64,000 nucleotides of DNA, from assembly GCF_009739905.1 (NCBI RefSeq), contig NZ_CP034279.1:5456001-5520000 (forward strand), written 5' to 3'. Below the pieces are notes generated by a model. The model saw only the letters and a program-made list of their open reading frames with translations, had not been told where the DNA came from and did no database searches. Source of the DNA: Streptomyces ficellus (GTDB taxonomy: Bacteria > Actinomycetota > Actinomycetes > Streptomycetales > Streptomycetaceae). Made by a program: the position numbers and the translations under genes. Shown piece by piece: positions 46,748 through 57,163 of this stretch (its first letter is position 1; the number at the start of each line of letters is the position of its first letter).

Positions 46748-49700
46748 GTGTCGAAGCCGCCGTTCACGCACCTTCACGTGCACACCCAGTACTCGCTGCT
46801 GGACGGTGCCGCGCGGCTCAAGGACATGTTCAACGCCTGCAACGAGATGGGCATGACGCACATCGCCATGTCCGACCACGGCAACCTCCACGGGGCCTAC
46901 GACTTCTTCCACTCGGCGCAGAAGGCGGGCGTCACCCCGATCATCGGCATCGAGGCGTACGTCGCCCCCGAGTCGCGCCGCAACAAGCGGAAGGTGCAGT
47001 GGGGCCAGCCGCACCAGAAGCGGGACGACGTCTCCGGTTCCGGCGGTTACACCCACAAGACGATCTGGGCGGCGAACGCGACCGGCCTGCACAACCTGTT
47101 CCGGCTCTCCTCCGACGCGTACAAGGAGGGCTGGCTGCAGAAGTGGCCCCGGATGGACAAGGACACCATCGCCCAGTGGTCGGAGGGGCTGATCGCCTCC
47201 ACGGGCTGCCCCTCCGGCGAGCTCCAGACCCGGCTGCGCCTCGGCCAGTTCGACGAGGCCCTGAAGGCCGCCTCCGAGTACCAGGACATCTTCGGCAAGG
47301 ACCGGTACTTCCTGGAGCTGATGGACCACGGTATCGAGATCGAGCGCCGCGTCCGCGACGGCCTGCTGGAGATCGGCAAGAAGCTCGGCATCCCGCCCCT
47401 GGTCACCAACGACTCGCACTACACGTACGCGCACGAGGCCACCGCCCACGACGCGCTGCTGTGCATCCAGACCGGCAAGAACCTCTCCGACCCCGACCGC
47501 TTCAAGTTCGACGGCACCGGCTACTACCTCAAGTCCACGGACGAGATGTACGCCATCGACTCCTCGGACGCCTGGCAGCAGGGGTGCGCGAACACCCTCC
47601 TGGTGGCCGAGCAGATCGACACCACCGGCATGTTCGAGAAGCGCGACCTCATGCCGAAGTTCGACATCCCCGAGGGCCACACCGAGGTCAGCTGGTTCAA
47701 GGAGGAGGTCCAGCGGGGCATGCACCGCCGCTTCCCCGGCGGCATCCCCGACGACCGGCAGCAGCAGGTCGAGTACGAGATGGACGTCATCATCCAGATG
47801 GGGTTCCCGGGGTACTTCCTCGTCGTCGCCGACTTCATCATGTGGGCCAAGAACCAGGGCATCGCGGTCGGCCCCGGCCGTGGCTCGGCGGCCGGCTCGA
47901 TCGTGGCGTACGCCCTGGGCATCACCGACCTCGACCCCATCCCGCACGGACTGATCTTCGAGCGCTTCCTCAACCCCGAGCGCGTGTCCATGCCCGATGT
48001 CGACATCGACTTCGACGAGCGCAGGCGCGTCGAGGTGATCAGGTACGTGACCGAGAAGTACGGCGAGGACAAGGTCGCCATGATCGGCACGTACGGCACG
48101 ATCAAGGCCAAGAACGCGATCAAGGACTCCGCGCGCGTGCTGGGCTACCCGTACGCGATGGGCGACCGCATCACCAAGGCCATGCCCGCCGACGTCCTCG
48201 GCAAGGGCATCCCGCTCTCCGGCATCACCGACCCCTCCCACCCCCGGTACTCGGAGGCGGGCGAGGTCCGCGGGATGTACGAGAACGAGCCGGACGTGAA
48301 GAAGGTCATCGACACCGCGCGCGGCGTGGAGGGCCTGGTCCGGCAGATGGGCGTGCACGCCGCCGGCGTGATCATGTCCAGCGAGCCGATCGTCGACCAC
48401 GTCCCCGTCTGGGTCAGGCACACCGACGGCGTCACCATCACCCAGTGGGACTACCCGAGCTGCGAGTCGCTCGGCCTGCTGAAGATGGACTTCCTCGGCC
48501 TGCGCAACCTGACGATCATGGACGACGCCGTCAAGATGGTGAAGGCCAACAAGGGGATCGACATCGATCTCCTCGGCCTGCCGCTCGACGACCCGACCAC
48601 CTTCGAGCTGCTCCAGCGCGGCGACACCCTCGGTGTCTTCCAGTTCGACGGCGGACCCATGCGGTCCCTGCTGCGGCTGATGAAGCCCGACAACTTCGAG
48701 GACATCTCCGCCGTCTCGGCCCTCTACCGGCCGGGCCCGATGGGCATGAACTCGCACACCAACTACGCGCTGCGCAAGAACGGCCAGCAGGAGATCACCC
48801 CGATCCACCCGGAGCTGGAGGAGCCGCTCCGCGAGGTCCTGGGCGTCACCCACGGCCTGATCGTCTACCAGGAGCAGGTCCAGAAGGCCGCCCAGATCAT
48901 CGCCGGGTACTCCCTCGGCGAGGCCGACATCCTCCGCCGCGTCATGGGCAAGAAGAAGCCCGAGGAGCTGGCCAAGAACTTCGTCCTCTTCCAGGAGGGC
49001 GCGAAGAAGAAGGGCTACAGCGACGAGGCGATCCAGGCGCTGTGGGACGTCCTGGTCCCCTTCGCCGGCTACGCGTTCAACAAGGCCCACTCCGCCGCGT
49101 ACGGACTCGTCTCCTACTGGACCGCGTACCTCAAGGCCAACCACCCCGCCGAGTACATGGCGGCGCTGCTCACCTCGGTCAAGGACGACAAGGACAAGTC
49201 GGCCGTCTACCTCAACGAGTGCCGCCGCATGGGCATCAAGGTGCTCCCGCCGAACGTCAACGAGTCCGAGTCGAACTTCGCCGCCCAGGGCGACGACGTG
49301 ATCCTCTTCGGCCTCTCCGCCGTGCGGAACGTCGGCACCAACGTGGTCGAGTCGATCATCCGGTGCCGCAAGGCGAAGGGGAAGTACACCACCTTCCCCG
49401 ACTTCCTCGACAAGGTCGAGGCGGTCGTCTGCAACAAGCGCACCATCGAGTCGCTGATCAAGGCCGGTGCCTTCGACGAGATGGGCCACACCCGCAAGGG
49501 CCTGGTCGCGCACCACGAACCGATGATCGACAACGTGGTCGCGGTCAAGCGCAAGGAGGCCGAGGGGCAGTTCGACCTCTTCGGCGGCATGGGCGAGGAG
49601 ACCAGCGACGAGCCGGGCTTCGGACTCGACGTCGAGTTCTCCGACATCGAGTGGGAGAAGTCCTACCTCCTCGCGCAGGAGCGCGAGATGCTCGGCCTGT

Positions 49701-50287
49701 ACGTCTCCGACCACCCGCTCTTCGGCATCGAGCACGTCCTGTCGGACAAGACCGACGCGGCGATCTCCCAGCTGACCGGCGGCGAGCACGGGGACGGCGC
49801 CGTCGTCACCATCGGCGGCATCATCTCGGGCCTCCAGCGCAAGATGACCAAGCAGGGCAACGCCTGGGCCATCGCGACCGTGGAGGACCTCGCCGGCTCC
49901 ATCGAGTGCATGTTCTTCCCCGCGACCTACCAGCTGGTGTCCACCCAGCTCGTCGAGGACACCGTCGTCTTCGTCAAGGGCCGCCTCGACAAGCGCGAGG
50001 ACGTCCCCCGCCTGGTCGCCATGGAGCTGATGGTCCCCGACCTGTCGTCGGCCGGCACCAACGCGCCCGTGGTCCTCACCATCCCCACGGTGAAGGTCAC
50101 CCCGCCGATGGTCAGCCGCCTCGGCGAGATCCTCAGCCACCACAAGGGCAACACCGAGGTGCGGATCAAGCTCCAGGGCCCGCGGTCCACCACCGTGCTC
50201 CGGCTCGACCGGCATCGCGTCACGGCCGACCCGGCGCTCTTCGGTGACCTCAAGGTGCTGCTCGGCCCGTCCTGCCTGGCCGGCTGA
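46748..50287 (+). CDS. dnaE: DNA polymerase III alpha subunit DnaE
   Basis: A replicative polymerase of 1179 residues. The PHP domain is at the N-terminus (FTHLHVHTQYSLLDGA, SDHGNLHG). The palm carries the catalytic aspartates in PDVDIDFDERRR (D417, D419, D421). The tandem helix-hairpin-helix and OB-fold regions lie in the C-terminal third. The internal beta-clamp-binding motif QFDLF is at 941-945. GTG 46748 matches the family start; the longer open frame upstream is not conserved. It is the DnaE1-type essential polymerase rather than DnaE2, given the intact clamp motif and length. Confidence 0.97.
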   Translation: MSKPPFTHLHVHTQYSLLDGAARLKDMFNACNEMGMTHIAMSDHGNLHGAYDFFHSAQKAGVTPIIGIEAYVAPESRRNKRKVQWGQPHQKRDDVSGSGGYTHKTIWAANATGLHNLFRLSSDAYKEGWLQKWPRMDKDTIAQWSEGLIASTGCPSGELQTRLRLGQFDEALKAASEYQDIFGKDRYFLELMDHGIEIERRVRDGLLEIGKKLGIPPLVTNDSHYTYAHEATAHDALLCIQTGKNLSDPDRFKFDGTGYYLKSTDEMYAIDSSDAWQQGCANTLLVAEQIDTTGMFEKRDLMPKFDIPEGHTEVSWFKEEVQRGMHRRFPGGIPDDRQQQVEYEMDVIIQMGFPGYFLVVADFIMWAKNQGIAVGPGRGSAAGSIVAYALGITDLDPIPHGLIFERFLNPERVSMPDVDIDFDERRRVEVIRYVTEKYGEDKVAMIGTYGTIKAKNAIKDSARVLGYPYAMGDRITKAMPADVLGKGIPLSGITDPSHPRYSEAGEVRGMYENEPDVKKVIDTARGVEGLVRQMGVHAAGVIMSSEPIVDHVPVWVRHTDGVTITQWDYPSCESLGLLKMDFLGLRNLTIMDDAVKMVKANKGIDIDLLGLPLDDPTTFELLQRGDTLGVFQFDGGPMRSLLRLMKPDNFEDISAVSALYRPGPMGMNSHTNYALRKNGQQEITPIHPELEEPLREVLGVTHGLIVYQEQVQKAAQIIAGYSLGEADILRRVMGKKKPEELAKNFVLFQEGAKKKGYSDEAIQALWDVLVPFAGYAFNKAHSAAYGLVSYWTAYLKANHPAEYMAALLTSVKDDKDKSAVYLNECRRMGIKVLPPNVNESESNFAAQGDDVILFGLSAVRNVGTNVVESIIRCRKAKGKYTTFPDFLDKVEAVVCNKRTIESLIKAGAFDEMGHTRKGLVAHHEPMIDNVVAVKRKEAEGQFDLFGGMGEETSDEPGFGLDVEFSDIEWEKSYLLAQEREMLGLYVSDHPLFGIEHVLSDKTDAAISQLTGGEHGDGAVVTIGGIISGLQRKMTKQGNAWAIATVEDLAGSIECMFFPATYQLVSTQLVEDTVVFVKGRLDKREDVPRLVAMELMVPDLSSAGTNAPVVLTIPTVKVTPPMVSRLGEILSHHKGNTEVRIKLQGPRSTTVLRLDRHRVTADPALFGDLKVLLGPSCLAG

Positions 50288-50328
50288 GCCGCCCGCCCGG
50301 CTCCTCCCGCCGTCCCGCCCGGCCACGC

Positions 50329-50366
50329 GGAAGGGGCGCGCCCGTCGTCACGGGTGCGCCCCTTCC
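50329..50366. terminator. Terminator between dnaE and the small basic gene
   Basis: An 11-bp stem (GGAAGGGGCGC with GCGCCCCTTCC) is extended, after a G-T pair, by a further 5-bp stem CCCGT/ACGGG with a 4-base loop. It lies 42 bases after dnaE, between convergent genes, and may serve both. Confidence 0.82.
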
Positions 50367-50390
50367 GGCGTACGCGGCGCGGACGCGGCC

Positions 50391-50558
50391 TCAGTTGTGG
50401 CCGAACCGCTTCTGCCGGCCCTTGCGCGCGATGTCCGCCGGCGTCGCCGTCGCCATGCGGTGCTCCGCCTCCATCGACGTGCGCTGGGCCTCCTGCGCGC
50501 CACGCTCCGCCGCCGAGGCCTTCTGCTGACTCCGGTCCGACTTCTTGTTCTTGGCCAT
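50391..50558 (-). CDS. Small basic conserved protein
   Basis: A protein of 55 residues starting MAKNKKSDRSQQKASAAERG and ending RKGRQKRFGHN. It is rich in Lys, Arg, Gln and Ala, has no membrane segment, and is likely a single helix in the middle. ATG 50558 has an excellent GGAGG site 7 bases upstream, and third-position GC fits coding DNA. Such small basic proteins are conserved near dnaE in Streptomyces, without a known function. RNA or DNA binding is possible from composition only. Confidence 0.75.
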   Translation of the reverse strand: MAKNKKSDRSQQKASAAERGAQEAQRTSMEAEHRMATATPADIARKGRQKRFGHN

Positions 50559-50790
50559 GGTGCTGCCTCCGTGGGGTGTAGGGGCCAGGGCCGCTGCCAG
50601 ACTCACATACCTCAATATTGCCCGCATTTTGGATCATTGCGGACGGTAGCCGGGTGCCCTCGCGCGAGCCGGGGCCGATCCGCCACGCCGATGATCCAGT
50701 TCCGGCCGTTAACCCCCCGGCAGTCGGGCAGACTCGAAGGAAATCCGAAGCAACTTCCGATCCCGAGGTTCCCGAAAGAGGGTGGAACAC

Positions 50791-52200
50791 GTGGACCGCT
50801 GCGTCGTTCTGGTGGACGCCGGCTATCTGCTGGGAGCCGCCGCCAGCCTTCTCGCCGGAGAACCGGCCCGCTCCCGGATCACCGTCGACCACTCCGCCCT
50901 CATCCAGGGCCTCCGCGAACGTGCCGAGGCCGACACCCAGCAGCCCCTGCTCCGGATCTACTGGTTCGACGGCGCCCCCGACCGCGTCCCCCAGCCGGAA
51001 CACCGCAGGCTGCGCGTCATGCCCCGGGTCACCGTCCGCCTGGGCGCCCTCACCCGCAGCGACGGCCGCTGGGCCCAGAAGGGCGTCGACGCCGCGATGC
51101 ACGCCGAACTCACCGAACTCGCGCGCAACCGCGCCTGCTCCGACATCGTCCTCGTCACCGGTGACGGCGACCTGCTGCCGGGCCTGATGTCCGCCAAGGA
51201 ACACGGCGTCGCCGTGCACCTCTGGGCCGTCCAGGCCGCCGACGGCGACTACAACCAGTCCGAGGACCTGGTCGCCGAGGCCGACGAGCGCCGCGTCCTG
51301 GACCGCGCGTGGATCACCCGGGCCGTCCGGGCCAAGGAGCTCACCGGCCCCTGCTCGCCGTCCCCCGCGCCCCGCCCCGAGATCGCCGCGATCCTCTCCG
51401 CCCCGCTGCCCGAATCGGCGCTCGCCGCCTCCGCGGAACGTGCCGCCGAAGCCGCCGCTGCCGCCGTGGGTGCCGGGCGCGGCGCCGGCGGCGTCAACGG
51501 TGCGGCGCCGTCCGCGGGCGGCGCCCCCGCCGTCAACGGCACGCCCGTCCACACCAGGCCGGGAGGGGCGCCCGGCCATGGCGCGTCGGCGCACGGCGCC
51601 CCCGCCCCCGGCGCGTCCGTCGACGGCACGGCCCGCCAGGACGAGGTGGCCGACGGTACGGGCGCGTCCGGCCCGTCCGGCGCCACCAAGAACGGCGTCC
51701 CCACCCCCAAGGACCTGGCCGCCCTGCACGCCCCCGGCCACCAGGGCGCCGGCCCCGGAGCCGCCCCGCCCGCGAACGCCACCCTGCGCTGGTCCTCCGA
51801 CCGGGGCTGGGTCGACCGGCCCGGCGGAACCGCGGGCGAACCGCCCGAGACCGCTTCGCTGCCCACCCTCGCCCAGCTCACCAGCGCCGAGCAGCGCTGG
51901 GCCGACCGCGAGGAGGACATCACCACCGTCGGCGGCGACCCCTTCGAAGTCGGCCAGGTCTTCGCACGGCGCTGGATGGAACGGCTCCCCGAGCCCGCCC
52001 CCGTGCAGAAGCTCTCCACCATGTACCCGCGCATCCCGCACCGCATCGACGGGGAACTGCTCCGCTACGCGGCACGGTTCGGCCTGCTCGCACACAAGGA
52101 CGACCAGATCGACGAGCACGACCGGTACGCGATCCGGGCCGGATTCTGGCGCGAGATCGACGTGCGCGCGGCCGCCGAGCACGCCCCCGTGGGCGAATAG
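50791..52200 (+). CDS. NYN domain (PIN-like) protein
   Basis: A protein of 469 residues. The NYN nuclease-like domain covers about 1-170, with acidic active-site positions in VVLVDAGYLLG and IVLVTGDGDLLPGL. The central 170 residues are Ala/Gly/Pro-rich and disordered. A conserved C-terminal domain begins at about 380 (FARRWMERLPEPAPVQ) and includes HRIDGELLRYAARFGLL. The family is thought to process RNA. GTG 50791 is favoured over GTG 50782 because GAGGG is then correctly spaced. The gene is well conserved in Streptomyces. Confidence 0.87.
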   Translation: MDRCVVLVDAGYLLGAAASLLAGEPARSRITVDHSALIQGLRERAEADTQQPLLRIYWFDGAPDRVPQPEHRRLRVMPRVTVRLGALTRSDGRWAQKGVDAAMHAELTELARNRACSDIVLVTGDGDLLPGLMSAKEHGVAVHLWAVQAADGDYNQSEDLVAEADERRVLDRAWITRAVRAKELTGPCSPSPAPRPEIAAILSAPLPESALAASAERAAEAAAAAVGAGRGAGGVNGAAPSAGGAPAVNGTPVHTRPGGAPGHGASAHGAPAPGASVDGTARQDEVADGTGASGPSGATKNGVPTPKDLAALHAPGHQGAGPGAAPPANATLRWSSDRGWVDRPGGTAGEPPETASLPTLAQLTSAEQRWADREEDITTVGGDPFEVGQVFARRWMERLPEPAPVQKLSTMYPRIPHRIDGELLRYAARFGLLAHKDDQIDEHDRYAIRAGFWREIDVRAAAEHAPVGE

Positions 52201-52215
52201 GGCAGGGCGACCCTT

Positions 52216-52229
52216 TAGGCTCATCCCTC

Positions 52230-52232
<3 letters not shown>
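52216..52232 (+). promoter_or_regulatory. Possible leaderless start of the ABC ATPase gene
   Basis: TAGGCT at 52216-52221 lies 8 bases before the GTG at 52230, and no Shine-Dalgarno is present. This spacing is typical of leaderless transcripts in Streptomyces. Confidence 0.35.
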
Positions 52233-53210
<978 letters not shown>

Positions 53211-53223
53211 ACAGGAGCATGAC

Positions 53224-54057
53224 GTGAGCATCCTGCCCGCACAGGCCGTGTCCTCCGGGGCGGTCGCCGCCGCACCGGCCGGCGACCCGGCCCGGCGCGC
53301 CGCCGCGCCGCTCGCGCCCCGGGCACGGCTGCTGCCCGCGCTCGCCGCCGTCTACGGGGCGCAGCTGTCGCGCGCCCGGGTGGCCCGTATCCCGCTGCTC
53401 TTCGTGGCGACGTTCCAGTCCGTCGGGATCATGGTGCTGATGCGCGGGGTCGTCGACGGGGGCGCGGAGGCGCGGGCCGTCGTCGCCGGATCGTCGGTGC
53501 TGGTGGTGGCGTTCGTCGCGCTGAACCTGCTCGCGCAGTACTTCGGGCAGCTGCGGGCGAGCGGCGGCCTCGACCACTACGCCACGCTGCCGGTGCCGCC
53601 GACGGCCGTGGTGCTGGGCGCGGCCGGGGCGTACGCCTCCTTCACGGTGCCCGGGACGGTCGTGACGGCGGTCGTCGGCTCGGTCCTCTTCCAGCTGCCG
53701 CTGACCCATCTGTGGATCCTCGCGGCGGTCGTCCCGCTCGCCGGGGCGGCCCTCGCCGGGCTCGGCGCGGCGCTCGGGCTGCTCGCGCCGCGGCAGGAGC
53801 TCGCCACCCTGCTGGGCCAGCTCGGCATGTCGGCCGCCCTGCTGCTGGGCGTGCTCCCGGCGGACCGGCTGCCCGCGCCCATCGGCTGGGCGCGCGACCT
53901 GCTGCCGTCGACGTACGGGGTGGAGGCGCTCGCGCGGACCTTCGACGCCCGGCCCGACTGGGCGGCCGTCGGGCTGGACCTCGCGGTGTGCGCCGCGGTC
54001 GGCGTGGTCTCGCTGGCCGTCGCGACGTGGGCGTACCGGCGGGCGGCGGTCCGGTGA
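53224..54057 (+). CDS. ABC-2 type permease
   Basis: A protein of 277 residues with six membrane helices in the ABC-2 pattern, including IPLLFVATFQSVGIMVLMRG near the N-terminus and a final segment before YRRAAVR. A Pro/Ala-rich N-terminal stretch of about 35 residues precedes the first helix. The re-entrant region DRLPAPIGWARDLLPSTYGVEALARTF before the last helix is the ABC-2 signature. GTG 53224 lies after AGGAG. It forms a two-gene exporter with the upstream ATPase. Confidence 0.9.
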   Translation: MSILPAQAVSSGAVAAAPAGDPARRAAAPLAPRARLLPALAAVYGAQLSRARVARIPLLFVATFQSVGIMVLMRGVVDGGAEARAVVAGSSVLVVAFVALNLLAQYFGQLRASGGLDHYATLPVPPTAVVLGAAGAYASFTVPGTVVTAVVGSVLFQLPLTHLWILAAVVPLAGAALAGLGAALGLLAPRQELATLLGQLGMSAALLLGVLPADRLPAPIGWARDLLPSTYGVEALARTFDARPDWAAVGLDLAVCAAVGVVSLAVATWAYRRAAVR

Positions 54058-54091
54058 GGCAGCGCGCCGGGGCGCCTGGCACGATGGCAGG

Positions 54092-54703
54092 GTGACCGCA
54101 CCGCTGACTCCGCCGCACCAGCCGTCCCCGCACGACTCCGCGTGGCCGCCGCCGTACCCCACCGCCCAGGAGGGCACGGACGGGGCGCCGAACACGGCCG
54201 CCGAGGTGCGCCAGGGCGCGGTCGTGCTGCTCGCGGTGACGCTCGCGGGGATCGCCCTCGGACTGCTGTGGCTGTGGCTGGCGCCGCGGATCCCGCTCGT
54301 CTCGGACGGCAGGGCCGTCTTCCTCAAGGACACGGAGGGCGAGGCCGCGGTCGGCGCCGACGGGGTGTTCACCCTGCTGGCGCTCGGCCTCGGGGCGCTC
54401 AGCGCGGCGGTCGTGTTCTGGTTCCACCGGCACGGCGGCATCGCGATCGTGGTGGGGCTCGCCCTCGGCGGGCTGTTCGGCGCGATGCTCGGCTGGGGCG
54501 TCGGCACGCTGCTCGGCCCGGCGCACGACGTGGCGGCGCACGCGCGGGCGGTCGGGGCGGGCGTCACGTTCGACGCGCCGCTCAAGCTCCAGGCCCATGG
54601 CGCGGTGCTGGCGTGGCCGGTGGCCGCGATGCTCGTCCACCTGGGCCTGACGGCCCTCTTCGGCCCCCGGGACCCGGAGCCGGACTGGGACGCTCCGCTC
54701 TGA
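54092..54703 (+). CDS. DUF2567 family membrane protein
   Basis: A protein of 203 residues with four membrane helices. An N-terminal Pro-rich segment of about 35 residues precedes helix 1 (GAVVLLAVTLAGIALGLLWLWLAPR). The loop PLVSDGRAVFLKDTEGEAAVGADG is characteristic of DUF2567 proteins of actinobacteria. No function is known. It lies 34 bases after the permease gene, but whether it belongs to that operon is uncertain. Confidence 0.8.
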   Translation: MTAPLTPPHQPSPHDSAWPPPYPTAQEGTDGAPNTAAEVRQGAVVLLAVTLAGIALGLLWLWLAPRIPLVSDGRAVFLKDTEGEAAVGADGVFTLLALGLGALSAAVVFWFHRHGGIAIVVGLALGGLFGAMLGWGVGTLLGPAHDVAAHARAVGAGVTFDAPLKLQAHGAVLAWPVAAMLVHLGLTALFGPRDPEPDWDAPL

Positions 54704-54742
54704 CCGTCCCGCTCCCCGCGTCCGCCCCGGCGACGCCGGGCC

Positions 54743-55240
54743 TCAGCCGCGTCCGATCGGTGCCAGCACCGCGTCCGTGAGGGCCGCCAGGTCCGCCGGA
54801 GCCAGCTCGACCTCCAGCCCCCGGCGCCCCGCCGAGACGCAGATCGTGCCGTGCTCCGCCGCCGACGCGTCCAGTACCGTACGCAGCCGCTTGCGCTGGC
54901 CCAGCGGGGAGATGCCGCCCCGGACGTACCCCGTGGTGCGCTCGGCCGCGGCCGGGTCGGCCATCGTCGCGCGCTTGCCGCCCACCGCCGTCGCCAGGGC
55001 CTTCAGGTCCAGCTGGCCGGCGACCGGCACGACGGCGACGGTCAGGGCGCCGTCCACGTCCGCGACCAGGGTCTTGAACACCCGGTCGGGGGAGACCCCG
55101 AGGGCCTCCGCCGCTTCCTCGCCGTACGAGGGCGAGGCGGGGTCGTGGTCGTACGCGTGCAGCGTGTAGGGCGTGCCCGCGGCGGTGAGGGCCACCGTCG
55201 CGGGGGTGCCGCCCGTCTGCTTCTTCGGCTTCTTCGCCAC
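54743..55240 (-). CDS. ybaK: YbaK/EbsC-type aminoacyl-tRNA deacylase
   Basis: A protein of 165 residues of the YbaK fold that hydrolyses misacylated Cys-tRNA(Pro) or related species. The conserved lysine lies in RVFKTLVADV. The glycine-rich substrate loop is TTGYVRGGISPLGQRKRLRTVLD, of which GGISPLGQ is the family signature. A Lys-rich start (MAKKPKKQ) precedes the domain. GTG 55240 is 16 bases after the stop of the upstream LON-domain gene on the same strand, so the two may be co-transcribed. Confidence 0.9.
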   Translation of the reverse strand: MAKKPKKQTGGTPATVALTAAGTPYTLHAYDHDPASPSYGEEAAEALGVSPDRVFKTLVADVDGALTVAVVPVAGQLDLKALATAVGGKRATMADPAAAERTTGYVRGGISPLGQRKRLRTVLDASAAEHGTICVSAGRRGLEVELAPADLAALTDAVLAPIGRG

Positions 55241-55256
55241 CTGTCGTGTCCTCGGG

Positions 55257-55997
55257 TCAGTTGGGGCTCGTCGGCGCCCGGGTCAGCTCCACCGCCGGCA
55301 GCGACGGCAGGTGCCGCAGCACGGCCGTCTCCGCCCGCAGCAGGTGCAGTTCCTCCCGCAGCCGCGTGGCGGTGTCCGGCGCCTGGAGGAGCCGCTGCTT
55401 GGCGGGCGTGTCCAGCACCGCCGCCGCGGCCACCAGGTACGAGACGACGGACGGCTCGTCGGGCAGTTCCTGACTCGCCGCCATGGACCGCTCCCGCGCC
55501 CCGGCCAGCCGCTTCTGGTAGGAGCGGAAGGCCCGCAGCACTCCCTCGGCGAGCGCCCCGGCTCCGTCGCCCTGCTCCTCCTCCAGCTCCTCCAGCTCCG
55601 CCGTGAGGAACGGCCCGCTCGCGTCGACCGACAGCAGTTTCACCCGGGTCGTGCCGGTCGCGAGGACCTCGAAGCTGCCGTCCTCCCGCTCCCGGACGGT
55701 CGCCGCGTCGGCGATGCAGCCGACGCGGTGGAACGCCTGGATGGGGTCGGGTCCGAAGCCCGCGGCCGGCCCCTTCTCCGGCAGCGCCGTCTGGTCGGGC
55801 AGCCCGGGCGCCGTGGGCGCGACTTCACGCCCGTCGCGGATCGCCACGACGGCGAAGCGGCGCGGCTCCGACTCGTCGGTCTTGAGCAGCTCGCGCATCA
55901 TGGCGCGATAGCGCTCCTCGAAGACGTTCAGGGGCAGCACGAGGCCCGGGAACAGCACCGCGTTCAGCGGGAAGAGTGGCAGGCGAGCGGTGGTCAC
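55257..55997 (-). CDS. LON substrate-binding domain protein
   Basis: A protein of 246 residues formed by the N-terminal domain of Lon without its ATPase or protease. It starts TTARLPLFPLNAVLFPGLVLPLNVFEERYRAMM, continues VGCIADAATVREREDGSFEVLATGTTRVKLL, and ends in helices. Stand-alone LON-domain proteins are widespread and of unclear role; binding of unfolded proteins or regulation of Lon is possible. GTG 55997 lies 5 bases after the stop of the upstream gene, indicating one operon. Confidence 0.88.
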   Translation of the reverse strand: MTTARLPLFPLNAVLFPGLVLPLNVFEERYRAMMRELLKTDESEPRRFAVVAIRDGREVAPTAPGLPDQTALPEKGPAAGFGPDPIQAFHRVGCIADAATVREREDGSFEVLATGTTRVKLLSVDASGPFLTAELEELEEEQGDGAGALAEGVLRAFRSYQKRLAGARERSMAASQELPDEPSVVSYLVAAAAVLDTPAKQRLLQAPDTATRLREELHLLRAETAVLRHLPSLPAVELTRAPTSPN

Positions 55998-56002
55998 AGC
56001 GG

Positions 56003-57040
56003 TCAAGCGTAATGGCCGCCGAAGCGGCCGCGTCCGGCCCGTCCCCGGGACGGGACGGCCGAGGCCACTTCGAGGCGCACTCCGTCGCGTGCGTCGAGGA
56101 ACCGGCCCAGGGGATCGTCGCTCACCGACGACCACGGGAACGACGTCGCGTACGGGCCGATCAGCCGGAACTGGTCCAGCGCCGCCGCCCACCGCGACCG
56201 CCCGGTCAGCACGTACGCCAGCACGTTGCGCATCTCGGCCGGCCACGGGTCGGCCACCGCGTACCGCCCGGACAGCTCGATCGCCTGGTCCGCCGCCGCG
56301 TCGATCCGGTCCTCCCGTACGGACCCGGTGTCGCCCGCGCGCAGCTGCGCGTACGCCGCCCGCACCGGCAGGGCCCTGATCAGCGAACCCGGCCGGGCGT
56401 CGTCGGCGGCCTGCTCGGCGAAGTCGAAGCACTCCCGGTACGAGCCGTGGGCGCCACGCCGCTGGGCCGACAGGTACTTCAGCGCGGCCACGTGGCACCC
56501 GTGGTGGTGCGCGGCGCGGCGCACGGCCTGCTCCCAGAGCGCCTCGAACGCGGGGTGCCCGGCGCCCGTGCCGCGCGCGTGGTCCAGGGCCAGGCGCCAG
56601 GGCACCGGGTCGCGGGGCGAGGCGTCGGCGGCCGCGTCGATCAGTGGTCCGACGTCGCGCAGCCGCTCCGCCCGCGCCGGGGACTCCCAGGCCCTGCGGA
56701 CCGCGACCTCGGCCTTGACCAGCAGGGCGTCCGGGTCGTGCGGCGTCTCCTCGAGCCAGCCCGCGAGCCACTCCTCCCGGCCCTGTGCGAAGGCGGCCAG
56801 CCGGGTGACGTACCGGTCGCGGCTCTCCCACTCGGCGGCCCCGCGGGTGGTCGCGAGCAGCTTGGCGGCCGGCTCGTGGTCCCCCAGCGCGGCGGCGACC
56901 AGCGCCGGGGCGAGCCGGTCGTCCGGCGCGTCGAGCAGCACCGCGTGGTCCGGCGGCAGCTCGTCGGCGAGCTGCGGCGCGTGCCGGACCCCGCGCGCGG
57001 TGCTGATCAGGACCTGGAGCAATGACATGGTGCGGACCAT
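56003..57040 (-). CDS. Uncharacterised alpha-helical repeat protein
   Basis: A protein of 345 residues that I do not recognise as a named family. The sequence is a succession of helix pairs resembling tetratricopeptide repeats (LVKAEVAVRRAWESPARAERL, WRLALDHARGTGAGHPAFEALWEQAV, IRALPVRAAYAQLRAG). Sporadic tryptophans and His are present, and there is no signal or membrane segment. ATG 57040 or the in-frame ATG 57028 could start it, and neither has a good Shine-Dalgarno. It is the first gene of a probable operon with the LON-domain gene. Confidence 0.7.
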   Translation of the reverse strand: MVRTMSLLQVLISTARGVRHAPQLADELPPDHAVLLDAPDDRLAPALVAAALGDHEPAAKLLATTRGAAEWESRDRYVTRLAAFAQGREEWLAGWLEETPHDPDALLVKAEVAVRRAWESPARAERLRDVGPLIDAAADASPRDPVPWRLALDHARGTGAGHPAFEALWEQAVRRAAHHHGCHVAALKYLSAQRRGAHGSYRECFDFAEQAADDARPGSLIRALPVRAAYAQLRAGDTGSVREDRIDAAADQAIELSGRYAVADPWPAEMRNVLAYVLTGRSRWAAALDQFRLIGPYATSFPWSSVSDDPLGRFLDARDGVRLEVASAVPSRGRAGRGRFGGHYA

Positions 57041-57163
57041 TGAAAACCGCAGGTGGGAGCCGCGCCAGGGGTGCTGCTGTGAAGCTTTGGTGGCGGCGGA
57101 ATGGTTGCACGGCCGAATGCCAAGAGAACGTAAAGAAAGCGATGTGCGGGTGGTGCGAGTGTG

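Noticed and set aside
46688..50326. Very long open frame on the minus strand opposite dnaE
   Set aside because: High GC leaves the antisense frames free of stops. The frame has no family motif, and dnaE on the plus strand is certain.
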